From Apis mellifera (lineage: Eukaryota > Arthropoda > Insecta > Hymenoptera > Apidae): a stretch of DNA of 64,000 nt. The DNA lies in assembly GCF_003254395.2 (NCBI RefSeq), contig NC_037653.1:2232001-2296000 (forward strand). The letters are read 5' to 3'. Both the position numbers and the translations under genes were made by a program. Under the pieces are notes generated by a model. That model was not told the origin of the DNA. It worked only from the letters and a program-made list of their open reading frames with translations, and searched no databases. Each line of letters begins with the position of its first letter. Within the stretch, counting starts at the first letter, position 1. Below, piece after piece: positions 1 through 11,581 of this stretch.

Positions 1-1807
1 ACGAGAATGAAACGAATATCGAATAATTCCTCGTCTCATCTTGCAAAATAAAAACCCTAGCCTCTTGTTGTTTTCTTGTCGGACCGATTGGCGGCGCTGC
101 AGTCGCGCCGCTACAAATTTTTGTTAGGAAAATTTATTCCGCGGCTGCTGTCCGTCCTTATCTTTCGTTCGCGACGCGTCCAGCCACGCGCGTTGGCCAA
201 AGCAAATGGGAAGCGGGCGAACGCGTTTGGTAAAAGCGCGTTCCGAATCCTCGAAATGCACTAGCTTTTAAGGAATTAAATCTGCTCGGCTCAACTCTCG
301 GTCTCGGTTATTGTTTTTCTACGTATGAAATATTAATTCCCCGCCCGCCCCCGCGTCCGTCTACGCGCTCGATATTTCGCCATTCCGTTCCCAACCGATG
401 ACTTCTCGCCCAGTCGCGAACTTTCCATCGGTCGCGAATATATTTGCCCGTAAACCCGTCGAGAGTAATTCTGAATGGCGTGCATTAGGAACGACTGTCC
501 AACGCTCGATATAGCGTTCATTGGCGGAAAATAATTCTCCTGGAGATGCGACGTCCATGTAATATTTTTATTGTATAAGTAATCAAGTCTTGACGATTAT
601 GATTAAAACTCGAAATTCATTCTTAGAAAGGGAATCAAAGTTCGAACTTTGCAGTTATAGAATATCGAAATTTAATTTGCCAAAAAATAAAGAACAAAAA
701 AAGACAAAAAATAAAGAAGGAGACATACAATACGAGAGATGAATTCTAACAAAAGTTTATACACACAAATAAGCATTTTTTTGTTAGATAGATTAGATTT
801 ACATCTCGGCATAGTTCACCAAATCATCCATCCCTCGAATAAATCTAATAAACGACGGATGAAAGGTGGGCAAAGTGGAAACTGATATCGCCTAATAAAT
901 AACTTGTGAAAGTGATCGATCCTTTCCTCATTACTCACACTCTTATCTCGTTAACAGGCGCAGTTGCCGGGTGTTCGATCCTCGCATAACCGTGGCAAAT
1001 TGGCCCACTTCTGTCCAGGGATTCGCTTTTCGCGGTGAGAAAGTTTCTCCTCCCTCCCTCTTTCCCCTTTTTGCGAGTTTCCCAACCAAACAACACGGGG
1101 CGAGGAAGGGAAAAGGAGGGGAAAAAAAGAGCATCGCGGATGGTCATTATGATGTCGCCAAGAGACAAGGAGGGGGCCGCAGCTCCTCGAAAGTTTCCCC
1201 GAGACGGGTAAACAATTTATCAAGGCTAGTGGAAGCGGGGGAAAAAAGCATAAAGGGAAAATTGCGTGGCCTTGGTCTCGCGCCTTGGGCCCTTATCGCT
1301 TCTGGGCTCGTCCCTCGACTTTTCCCAGTTTCGACGAGTTTTATCTGCGCGAGCAAGCAAGTTGGAGAATGGAGAAGTTGAAGAAACGGAACGAAAGAAG
1401 GAGGCTCGAGAGCAGACCTGTCCTTTTTTTTTTATTTATTTAATTATTTATTTACGAGGAGACAAAAGCACCATCGTGAAAGTAAAAATTCTTCGAAAAA
1501 TTCTGATCGAGTCAAGATTATCTTCATATAATAAAAAAAATTCTTCATATTGTTATCCAATTTTTCTTAAGCCCCAATCTCACGAGAGACAGATGGCCAC
1601 GTGGGCCATCTTTCGTCGATTTAAAAACCGTTTAAACAGGGAGGGAACACGCGAAAGGCGACACAATGAAACGAGGCGAGGCTGCAATTACCACGCTCGT
1701 TTACGTCGGTGCACGCTTTAATAAAGCGGGGTATAATCGCGGGAGGAAAGGGTGAACTCGGCGAGAGATGAAAAAGAGAGAGAGCGGACGTGTCGTGGTC
1801 GCGGAAG
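1..1807. other. Non-coding spacer with GC pocket
   Basis: No gene is supported. The stretch alternates AT-rich DNA with a GC pocket at about 950-1400, where short frames overlap on both strands without motifs, splice context or shared reading frame. It looks like intergenic or intronic sequence. Confidence 0.6.
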
Positions 1808-1866
1808 AGCGAGCGAGCGAGAAAGAGAGAGAGAGCGAGCGAGCGACCGAGAAAGAGAGAGAGAGT
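1808..1866. repeat. Purine-rich GA/GAGC low-complexity repeat
   Basis: Interrupted GA dinucleotides mixed with GAGC units, inside a CpG-rich pocket that continues to about 2160. Minus-strand open frames here are Leu/Ser-rich translations of the repeat. Confidence 0.75.
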
Positions 1867-2160
1867 GGCTTCATTCGAAAAGGATTCGTAATTAAGCGGA
1901 GTAGGACGCGTTGTCGTCGTCCACCGTTTGTCCGCGCGCTTTGATCTCGACACGTGACTCGCGAGACGGCGCATCCCCCCCCTCCTCGCGTTTGTGATTC
2001 CTTTTCACGCTTGTTGTCCGGCGAAACGCGGCCCACTCACTCGACTGGTTAAATTGAGAAAATAACTCGAGCTGCCGCCACTTGGTTCGCGTCGAACGCT
2101 TTCATTCGATTAACCGTGAATATCGGGGAAGGGGAGAGAGAGGGGGGGAGGAGAGGTTCG

Positions 2161-5100
2161 AAAATTAACGCTTCGAGCGAGGTAATTTTATTCGGATTGG
2201 ATTAAAATTATTTGTATAATGCGCAAGATTTGCAATTATCCGAATGGTTTAATAGATGATTGCGTTATATTTTATAAATTGTAAATGATTCCGGACACGG
2301 TTATCCGATAAAGAATGTGTGTTATATATATTGATTAAAATGTGTAATTGATAGGAAAATGGTTCGTTGAAAAAAATCGATCTTGGATCGTGAGAATAAG
2401 GCGCGACAAACGTTCCAATCCTTTCGATTCAGAGGCATCAAAAAGTTCCAAAAGTTCGATATGTACGGCACGACAAGTATCACGCGCGACAACTTTCCAA
2501 TGAATGCGCCGATTGTCTACACTGGCGACGCTTTACCACTGCAGAAAAAAGTTTACTCGCCGCGACGAAATCGTGAAATTCGAATTCATTTCGCAACAAT
2601 ACTTTCGTTCTATAATAATTAACTGTACTTTTTCGATTCGATAATTTAGGTGAAAAAAAATTTCCTAATTTGCAATAGCATCCAATCGAACGGATTAGAA
2701 GTAAAAATTATTTAATTGCAATTCGAACGGCGACTCTTTTTTTAAATACCATTTCACGAATAAATATATCATCGAATGGTTTTCCTTCAAGAAATTGATA
2801 GAGAGAAGGAAAATAGTGATATAGTATAGGAAGAATATATAGAATGAATGAAAAATAAGAAAATGAGAGCAAGTTATAATTATTAAAATATCAATTTCAA
2901 AACAATAATATATACTTCGACAAATTTTCTTTCTTTACGTAATAAAAATATCATGATATAAAAATTTTGATTCGCGCGTAAAATCATTTCACTTAACTGG
3001 GATGCAGAGGGTTAATACTTCTTTTGTTCTGATAACCACACACAAAAAAAAAAGAAGAATTTCAATCATGAATCATTTTACACTTAGAAAATATTTATCT
3101 CGAATCGACGTTTCGAGATTTCCTAGATAAAGTTGCCTTCAATCAACAAGCGTAACGTGAAATTTACGTGTTGACTCTGGTCTACTTTTTTTTCCCATTT
3201 CTTTGACCGTTCGTAAAATCCTCCTCCCCGCCCTCTTGAGCGGATTCGAAATAGTTCGTCCGGTCTTTTTCACGAGTGATTGAATTTAAACGGCGGTGTT
3301 GATTAGCCATCGTAGGGAGAAAGCTGCGTTTCAAAAGGGATCGAGTTTTTACGAATTCGCTGCGCCATCTCGTCCGTGTCCTTTGTCTCGTTTCGTTTCA
3401 AAGTGCTTTCAAACTGATACAGGATTCGTAGAATTTGAATTTTTTCGATATAGCTTTTGCATTTTTGTTAAACACGTAATTTATGTTACGCAAAAAGTTA
3501 AGTGGTTAATTAAAAGCTTCAATGGATAATAAAATATGTAATGCAATTTTTAATTGTAACAATTATAAAGTGAGAGCTTGTAATTGTAATTGTAAAATAT
3601 CTCATTAATTTAAAAAAAATTCGAATTATTTTGTACCGTACAATCGGTTGTGTATCAAAAATAAATATTTTAAAATAAAAGTCAATTGGACAAGAAAAAT
3701 TCAATAAAAGCAAATAAACGTACTTTTATGGAGGGAATAATCGGATAACGAATAAAATTTTTGTCTTTGAAGTTTAAATTATTCCGTAGTCAGACGCGAA
3801 TTAATCGAAAGCTAAAAAATGTTTATCCATTTGGATAAATTGATAACGACACAAGTGTTCTATTAGTCATTCTCCCTTACAGTAGTCTCGATTCAATTAG
3901 AGAATTTAATTTTTCCAAAGCGCATAAACTAAAAGAAAAAAAAAAAAAAAAAAAATATGATTCAGGCCAAAAAGAGTAAATAATTTTGCAACGTGAATTT
4001 TATTTATCAACGTGTTCCACTTTGAACAATCGCCGGTCTCTCGTTGCGTAATTTAACAGTCATCAACCGCTCAAAAATGCCGTAACGAGCAACCACCCAT
4101 GAAACCACCGTTGAATGGGAATTTATTCTCCAGCATCATCCAATAGATTTATACAAAAATAATAAAAAAAAATAAAAAAAAGAGAGAAAAAATTTTTTTC
4201 ACTAACATATTAGCTCGAAATTCGTTTCGTTATTTGGCTATGAAGTATTTTCCCAGTATTTTCTTGACCATCAATTTCATATACATGCACGAAAAGAGTT
4301 ATTTTCAACTCTCAGCCTTTCTTCCCTTTCGCTCATTCCTTTATTCATTTTGATATATATATAGATAACCATCGAATACATCTGGTTAACGTTTCACAAA
4401 TGCAAATCCTTTACTTTTAGGTACTTATTCAACGTTTATCATATATTTATTTTGAATGTTTAAAATGTTATCGATAATATTTCCATTTTTAAGAAAATAA
4501 TGTATATATATATATATCAGTCTTCTCAATCGTGTAAAATAACTTTTCGAGAAGACGAAACGATTCCAAATATATCCAACGTCAGATACGAGATGTCGAG
4601 ATTCTTAACAAACGAGGAATTCGTCGCCATCTGGGAGCTACGTGTCTAATATAGAACCGACAATAAGTACCAAGAATACCAGATCCGCTGAGCGGATCGT
4701 TGTTTCGAGAGAGAATATTCGGGATGACTCGTTGACTCCTCGTCCTTTCTTAGTTGAATAATAAAATTAACCAAAGAAAATTATCATAACAAATACGAAA
4801 GGATAGAATTTCTTTCATCTGATCCTTTCGTTCCCCTGACCATGATTGTTTTAAAACTGCCCCACAGTTACATTCAATCAACTGGAATAAGATCACCAAT
4901 ACAACGCCAATAGAACTTCTCTTCTTAGAGAAACTCGCAAGAAAACGTAATACGAGTATCGAGTCGATCGACCGTTAAGGTTTCAGTCAAGAGCTTGGCA
5001 GTCGAAGGGGGGAAGAAAATTTGAAGCAATTGGTCGAAAACGTAACCAACCAGACCATTCCTAATTCTCGCGGTTCCTCCTCCTTCTCCTTCTCTTTCTC

Positions 5101-5493
5101 TCCTTCTCGACGACCATTTTTTCGTGAGATTCGAGATATAGGTCAAGAGTAAGAGAGAGGCGGGACGGGTTTGGCTGGCAGTCGTTCTCTTGGAAATGAA
5201 ATCTCATCTCATTAATGGGCGCCGATATTTTCTAGAGGACACACGTAACAACATTGTACGTACACCGGTCGATTCTCTCCCCTCCTACTCCGACGACAAG
5301 AAGAGATGGCAGGAGAGGGGGGAACGGTGTAACGAAGCCGAGCGGGGATAGATGTTCGAGAGAAAAGCTAAAACGCAATATAAAAGTTCTCATCGTGGAG
5401 TTTAGATTCGCTTTTTAGATTGTAGTTTAAGTAGTTGTCTCTTGGAGAAACGTGCTCTCTGATAAGGATATTCGATACTGTTATAAGACGAGA

Positions 5494-5494
<1 letters not shown>
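2161..5494. other. AT-rich non-coding stretch
   Basis: Mostly A/T with homopolymer runs, including about 20 A at 3936-3955. A 79-codon frame at 2383-2622 has no recognisable domain or splice context. A short purine/pyrimidine-rich patch lies near 5080-5160. No RNA gene was recognised. Confidence 0.6.

Positions 5495-5583
<89 letters not shown>
5495..5583. repeat. (TA)n microsatellite, 89 bp
   Basis: Alternating TA with only two interruptions (C at 5531 and 5551). It creates mirrored Tyr-Ile open frames on both strands that are not genes. Confidence 0.95.
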
Positions 5584-5587
<4 letters not shown>

Positions 5588-6039
5588 AATAATTTTCCAA
5601 AAATGTATTGTCTTAGTCCCCTTGTTTTGATCCCATGTCGATTTACGATACTACACGATATCATTTATACAACTTTTAACTTTTCCAATTTCCCCTCCTT
5701 TCTCCTTCGATATACGCTCTATATCGAACAGTGTTGAAAGAGATAAAGATAGATCGTGCGAGTAGCGTGGATCGATAACGATTAAACCGGCGTGCCATTA
5801 GCAACGGACAAATAGATTGAAAAAGTTGCTTGGGACGGAGAGAGATGGAACGGGGCGAGTAGAGGATATGACAATCGTAACGAGAGAGATAAATGGTAAA
5901 CATTAGTGAAAGGGATCAAGAAGAGAAGGAAGAGAAATTCCCACTGGTAAATAGTTTTCCAAGGATGTTCCTTCTTCTATCTCTCCCTCTCTTTCTCTCT
6001 CTCTCTCTTCGCTGCGTCTAACAACTATTTGCTTTCCAG

Positions 6040-6088
6040 GTGACCTTAATCTAGGAAATGGTCACTAAGAGGTGTCCTCCACGCGAGG
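6040..6088 (+). other. Candidate 49-bp exon (splice-flanked)
   Basis: A pyrimidine-rich stretch ending CTTTCCAG precedes the segment, and it ends in GAGG followed by GTAAGC, so both boundaries resemble splice sites. An ATG at 6058 opens ten codons and the donor splits the next codon after its first base. All three frames over the whole segment are closed, so it could only be a leader or a non-coding exon. TC-rich DNA nearby makes chance acceptors common. Confidence 0.2.
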
Positions 6089-6092
6089 GTAA

Positions 6093-6144
6093 GCAAAGCG
6101 AAACACGGACAAACGACCTGAGAGATCGTTTGGTTTCGCTTTGC
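6093..6144 (+). other. Two-stem hairpin, possible small-RNA precursor
   Basis: Arms GCAAAGCGAAAC (6093-6104) and GTTTCGCTTTGC (6133-6144) are perfect 12-bp complements. Inside them AAACGA (6111-6116) pairs with TCGTTT (6126-6131) around a 9-nt loop. The total is 18 paired bases in 52 nt with one asymmetric internal loop. This is shorter than a usual animal pre-miRNA (about 60-90 nt), and the arms do not match a miRNA I recognise. It begins four bases after the candidate donor at 6089. Confidence 0.3.
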
Positions 6145-6790
6145 AAAGAAGAAGAAGAAGGAAGAAAGAAGAAAGAAGAAACCAGGGCAGAGGAAAGGAA
6201 GGGGAAAGGGAAGAGGAACGACGTGGAACGATGAGTCAGGCGCGCGTGCGCTTCGTCGAGGGGAGGGGAAGGGGAGAGAAGGGGAGGGGGGAGCGAAGCT
6301 TTTCCGAAATAGGGTCGTGTAAATTCAGAAGCAGGCCCGGTAATTCCGAGAAACGGCGCCAGTTTGCATTAAGCCAACCGTTGTCTCGCGGATCGGTTAT
6401 GAAACGGACGGTTATGCGCCGCCCGCCGGATTTACCTTGCACACAGGCGGTCGCGAATTAAAATCTAGTTTGCCACGACGAGCACTCCTTTCGAATATTT
6501 TTCTCGGTTGCCGATACGAATAAAAAAAAAAAAGGAACAGATTGTCTTCGAGAGAAACGATTTATCGATTCGATTAAATAATTGTTAATAACTAATAACT
6601 TGCAAAATATCTTATATTGTCGAAAGATTCATTTTTATTTCAGCGTTCGTATAAATTTTTTCCCGCGTTTTCTCGAATCCCACTTTCTTGGACAAGAATG
6701 TGAAAAGAAAAATAATCCTGTACAAAATAGATCAAATATATATATATTTATATCAAATTCATCTCCATTTTGAAACTTCGTTCAGCAAAA
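6145..6790. other. Non-coding spacer, purine-rich then AT-rich
   Basis: An A/G-rich low-complexity patch at about 6145-6300, a short CpG-rich patch to 6450, then AT-rich DNA. No coding signal beyond short overlapping frames. Confidence 0.5.
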
Positions 6791-6796
6791 TTTATT
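6791..6796 (-). terminator. Possible poly(A) signal AATAAA (minus)
   Basis: TTTATT on the plus strand is AATAAA on the minus strand. It lies about 240 nt downstream of the stop codon at 7040-7038 of the minus-strand signal-peptide ORF, a plausible 3' UTR length. This hexamer is frequent by chance in AT-rich DNA, so it only supports the neighbouring ORF. Confidence 0.25.
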
Positions 6797-7037
6797 ATTA
6801 TTATCGCGAAAAGAGAGATAACGGATGGGTTGGCTAGGGTCAACGCAACAGGGAGTCATAATCTGTCGTTATTCTCGAAAGTTGGCCCGTCTTCCTTCCG
6901 TAATTTAAAAAAAAAAAGAAAACAAGAGCAAATAGGTCGTCATCCAACAGGTTCTCGATCTTCGTTCCCGACGAAAATGGCGTCGAAATACGAGGAAATA
7001 TACACCGAGGGAAACTCGGTCAACGACTTAACCGGAT

Positions 7038-7262
7038 TTAAGGCCGGGAAAACTTTGGGAAAATTGACGAGGAAGAGGAGGGGAGGAGTCGCCTCGCGAC
7101 TTTGTCCTCCTCGACGACGTTGTCGTCGTTGGCAGGCATCGGGCGCAAAACATCCTCGAAGGGAGTTCTCTTACCTCCTTGTCGGGAGCTGAAGGCACCG
7201 GTGCTTCCAGCGATGATTAGAAGCAGCAGCGGGCTTAATAAAGCTCTCGAGGAAGGCAGCAT
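7038..7262 (-). CDS. Candidate small secreted peptide or signal-peptide exon
   Basis: A 74-codon minus-strand ORF with a true ATG (7262-7260, context AAAG-ATG-C). Residues 1-23 look like a signal peptide: a short n-region with Arg6, a hydrophobic core LLSPLLLLIIAG at residues 8-19, and a small-residue c-region STGA that suits cleavage before Phe24. Two readings are possible. (1) The ORF runs to TAA: the mature part then has a GGKR site at about residues 29-32 and an ARR site near residue 57, reminiscent of prohormone processing sites, with a possible poly(A) signal about 240 nt downstream. (2) A donor (GAG/GTAAGAG, GT at 7174-7173) ends the exon after 29 codons in phase 1, the usual arrangement for a signal-peptide exon of an extracellular protein. 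A 3' splice site at 7334-7336 precedes it. A five-codon upstream ORF lies in the leader. I do not recognise the family. Overlapping plus-strand frames look like shadows. Confidence 0.42.
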   Translation of the reverse strand: MLPSSRALLSPLLLLIIAGSTGAFSSRQGGKRTPFEDVLRPMPANDDNVVEEDKVARRLLPSSSSSIFPKFSRP

Positions 7263-7333
7263 CTTTCCTGTGCTCCTACCGGGCGCCTGCGCGACACAGG
7301 GTCCTTTAACCGGCTTCCCTCATCACAGCCTCC
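7175..7333 (-). other. Candidate 159-nt exon with both splice sites
   Basis: Read on the minus strand, a long T/C tract (runs of T8, C6, T7) ends in CAG at 7336-7334 and is followed by this block, which ends GAG before GTAAGAG. A CTCAT branch-point-like motif lies upstream of the tract. The block holds 71 nt of leader and the first 88 coding nt of the signal-peptide ORF. Both boundaries fitting around a signal peptide is the strongest gene-like combination in the window. Confidence 0.4.
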
Positions 7334-7419
7334 CTGAAAAAAAGGGGGGAAAAAAAAAGGATGAGAAACGTTGTCGTTCGAGTGACTCGTTAAGCGGGAT
7401 CAGATGTATCTGGAAATGA

Positions 7420-9482
7420 AACGTGGTGGATAAACGATTTGGAAATAGTTGGGTAAAATCGTGTACTTTGTTAAACTTGTTTCATCAATCTTTTTCTTTT
7501 TTTTTTTATTCGTATTATTTTCGAGTTATCGGATTCAGATTCTAGTTAAAAGTTATGCCTATTTTTTTTCAATAAATTGAAATTAAACTTATATATAAGT
7601 CACTGTAATCATTTGTTTAAAGGTTATATTTATTTATTTATTTTGTTAGTTTCATATTACTTTTAAATTTTTTCGTATTCGTTAAATTATACTCGTTTTT
7701 CCAGATAAATTCTTTGAATTTATTTTCTGAAAATTTCTGTTACTTGGAACGTTAATATTTCAGCATATAATAAGCGATGCTTGATCCTTTGTTCGTCAAT
7801 TGCAATTATCCAGGCTTGAAGGTGATTACCCGTGTAATTCTTTTTCGCGTGGCCCGCCTCTTTTCCTTCGCTTTTCGCGCGCCATGATCCGCCAGGTTAA
7901 TGAGCCTAGGAACATTTAATCCGGCGTTCATTAAGGCGTCAAAATTTGTTATCTCGGCCAAGCAGGGAAGGACGTAGCAGAAGGATCGTGGCAATCGTCG
8001 CCGATGAACGAACTCTCTCGTTGTATCCCTCGTTTCTCCATGGAAATGTCGAGAGAGAGAAAAAAGTATTCTCTTTCCGCTCGATCGATAAAGTCGTTTC
8101 GCCTATACGTACATGTGGAGGAACTCGTAAAGTTAACCTAACATGTTATGAAGCTTCTTGCCTCCGCTAACTGAAATACCGACGTCGAAGGGGATTGAAG
8201 GTTTTGCTGCGTTTCCTTTGATGGAATACAGTGTTTCTCAACCAGTTTAGGCTTAACTATATTTCGAATGTAATCGAGTTTTTACGATACAAATGTACAT
8301 GTACAGGAATAGGATGGGAAATTTGCATTCATTGAAACGATGTAACACGTACTTTGAAAATTTAATTATTTATCGTTTATTTATAAAATTGGAAATTTCG
8401 ATAATTATTCAGTTTCATTTTTGTACGCATGCATTTTAATTTATTTAAAGTGTTTAAACGAAATTTGGAACAGATTCGAGTTTGATTTAAATTTCTTACA
8501 GACACGTTACGGAATTTTACGTTTGTCGAAGTCCCTTCAGAAATGATCGTGAAAATTCAGACTCGCCTCCCCCCCTCCTTCCTTTATAACTCGTTAGGGA
8601 CGATATTTTAATTTTAACAGCGAGGAAACCGCAATTGGCTTGGAGGGTCACCGTCGACCTTCCTCCGAGCTTAATGACCCTTAATGACGAGTTAAAAATA
8701 CCCGACCTCCGACCAAGATCGAGGGGGGTCATGCCCGTGACGAATACCGGATGGAAAGTGACCCAATGAAAAATCTCGCCAGCTATCATCGGTGGTTTTC
8801 CAACCGTTGCCATTGAAATTCATGATTTAATTTATGTGTAAGGTTTATTTTTAATTCAAATTAACGTAAAGTAAGAAAGTATTTATTCTGTATTTATTCT
8901 TCGTGCAAAAATAAGTGAAAAATGTGGAGTGATAATTTTCTACATCTCTTCGACACTTCTTTCTCGAGGAAATCGATCGTAAAGTTTTATTCGCATACAT
9001 TATGTAACATGTACTATATCGCATCTGTATCGTGACTTGTTGCAATATTGTGATTCGTCTCTCGCTACTCCTATTACGTTTTTGACCAGATTCTAAAGAT
9101 TGCTAACAAGTGCAAAGTATTCAATTATTTGCTCGTCAAATTTCTCGTAATTGGTTTTTTTGAAAATCATCATTCTATATTTTTAACTTTATTCTCGAAT
9201 TAATATTCATAGGTAATCAAAATTTTAATAAAAAACAATATTATTATTATTATCAAATTTTACATTTTCCTCACTAATTAATTTCTCTAAAATCTTGATT
9301 ATCAGATTTTCATTTCATTTATGAAGAATTTAAACGTGCAAGTCACGTATAATAATATATGTCATCAAAATTTTAAACAGATCCCTTTAAAAGAGAGCTA
9401 CATACCAAGTGTCTCCTTTCCCAATTCTCGATAATAGAAAATAAAAAGAAATTTTCCGAATAATACAAAATAATTTCCAACC
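7420..9482. other. AT-rich non-coding spacer
   Basis: Mostly AT-rich with two short GC-richer patches (about 7820-8060 and 8560-8800). Frames are short and shadowed on both strands. One CCTAA unit (AACCTAAC) lies near 8134-8141. No RNA gene or element recognised. Confidence 0.6.
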
Positions 9483-9507
9483 AAAAAAAAAAAAAAAAAA
9501 AAAAAAA
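9483..9507. repeat. A25 homopolymer
   Basis: An uninterrupted run of 25 A. No retrocopy-like body or poly(A) signal was recognised upstream, so it is read as a simple repeat rather than a retroposon tail. Confidence 0.9.
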
Positions 9508-11581
9508 GGGATCCTTCATTCGATCCCAGAGCAAGCAAAAATAATTCTCTCCTTAAATTTCAGTGCTGATGCATCGGGACGGGCCACGTCCATCAAAAGT
9601 CCAGGGGCACGGATCAAGCGTTTGCCCGAACTTATTTATTTTTCCACGAAAGACGGAACCGTGGCGACAACGCTGGAAGGATGAAAGGTGGGGGGGGGGG
9701 GAGGGAGAAGGAAGAGAGTAGCGTTGGCCCCGAGGGCGCGTTGGATTTCCATTATGCTAAACCGCAAATGGAGTCCTGCGATCGAGTGTCTCTCTGCGCC
9801 ACCCCTGGAGGCGCACAAAGCCGGTTGAATAAGGCTCCTAAGGTGTAATGTTACCGAGAAATTAAATTCTCTCGTTCTCTCTGCGACCGCCTTCGCCCGT
9901 CCCATCGTCCGATTTCTACCTTTCCCCTTCCTCCTTCTCTCCCCCTCTCTTTTGTTCCTTGTTGCAGCCACCACACCTCTCGGGGACATCTCGAGCGAAA
10001 ACAACCGCTCTGGTCTCTCTCTTTCTCTCCAATGCTTTCCTTTCCTTTCCTTTCTTTTCACTCCGGCAAAATAAAAACAAACTCGAGCAAAGGTGACTCG
10101 TTCGTGGTGGTTATAGCAAGTTTGTACAGTCTTTGTTTCGAAACTTGTTGACCGATCGAATCACGAAATATGTTCAGGCTTGTTTAGTAGGCTTGAATCT
10201 TTCTGAGAAATTAAAGAAAGTATTTGCAATATAACGTATAATAAGAAGGAACGGAATTTTTAACACTTTCTTCTTTATCGACCGATCACACACACACACA
10301 CGTTCGTCTCGCAAGTGTTCTCACGGGAAAAAGATTCGACACGTGGACGAAAGTCGGGTTCAATCCTCGCCCAATCGCGAGGAAACAAAGAAACACCGAA
10401 GGACAGCCCCGGCGGACTGATAAACCAGCTTTGAAACGGTGCAGTACGAAACAGCTTGTCACTCGCAGCCCACGTCCATTTACAGGAGCCATTGTCGGCC
10501 AAATCTTCGAGAGGAAGAGAGAGAGAAAGAGAGAGATCGTTTTTCGGAGGAACGAATCAAAATTCACCTGGAGTTGCGGTCCACCTGTGGTAACGAGTGA
10601 CTGAGAAGGCTAGCTAGAGAAGGAAATCATGGTGATGCTCTCGGGCGAAAAGCTCGAATCCTTTTGTACGCGTGCAGATGGCGCCAGCCGACACGGTGCC
10701 CAGACTTCATTCGTGACGAGAAAAAGAGAGGGGAGAGGTGATGCCTCGTATCTGTAACGCGTGCTTTTCTCTGCATTTATGCATTGTATAAACGCGTTGA
10801 TGAATTGATTAAAGTATTCAATAGTTGAAGTTATTTCAAATAACTTATTTTAATTAACTTATTTTAATAATTACGCGAAGTAAAATTTATTTAAAATTTC
10901 TGCATTATCACAGATATTGATTCCATTTATATTCAACATTTTGAACAAATGTCTATTTTAAATATGCTTGGATATTGCTTGGTACGTTTTTTTAATAATC
11001 TCTCCTCTTTTCTTTTCGAACGTAAGCGAATAATAATAATAATAATTCACAAACTACACAAGTTTCCTTCCATCTCCTCGAACAAGTTTTTCCTTTTTCC
11101 ATTCGAAAAACGATTTGCCGAGGAGCCACCATCGTGTCCTGCCGGCTCCTCTCCTCGAGATTCCGTGATATTACGAAATATGACAGGGGCGGGTAACGGG
11201 GTGATGTAATTTGACAGGATCAGAGCGACACGGTGGAAATTTTTCACCGAGTAGAATTCCATTGTTTGCGGGCATTCCTTCTTCTTCTTTCTTTTTTTCT
11301 TTCTTTTTTTTCCTTCTCGCGGATAGCGGAACAGAGAGTTTCGACGATTTGATAAATTCTTCGTCGGATGGTTCATAACTTGCATAGCGTCGAACATTTT
11401 TTCGGAAATTAAACGATGCATTGTTCGATGGCTCTTCGAGATGATTTTAATTCGAACTTTATCTCGAGGAATTTTACACTGGAATAAGGGAAATCGGAAT
11501 TTGATTGATATAAACGGTTCGCATAAATTGTGTCAATTTGAAAAGTTTTGATAGAAATTAATCAACGATAATTATCATATA
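9508..11581. other. Non-coding spacer with GC pocket
   Basis: A CpG-rich pocket at about 9560-10060 carries overlapping Arg/Pro-rich frames on the minus strand, then (CA)n at about 10286-10302 and a GC-richer patch to 10740. The rest is AT-rich up to the first mariner, including an AAT-rich run near 11030-11045. No supported gene. Confidence 0.55.

Noticed and set aside
2383..2622. 79-codon plus frame with varied composition
   Set aside because: No domain, no splice borders and no promoter-like sequence recognised.
5368..5737. Frames of about 100 codons on both strands
   Set aside because: Mostly Tyr-Ile translation of the TA microsatellite.
10350..10362. B-box-like GGTTCAATCC
   Set aside because: No A box at a suitable distance upstream and no tRNA arms.
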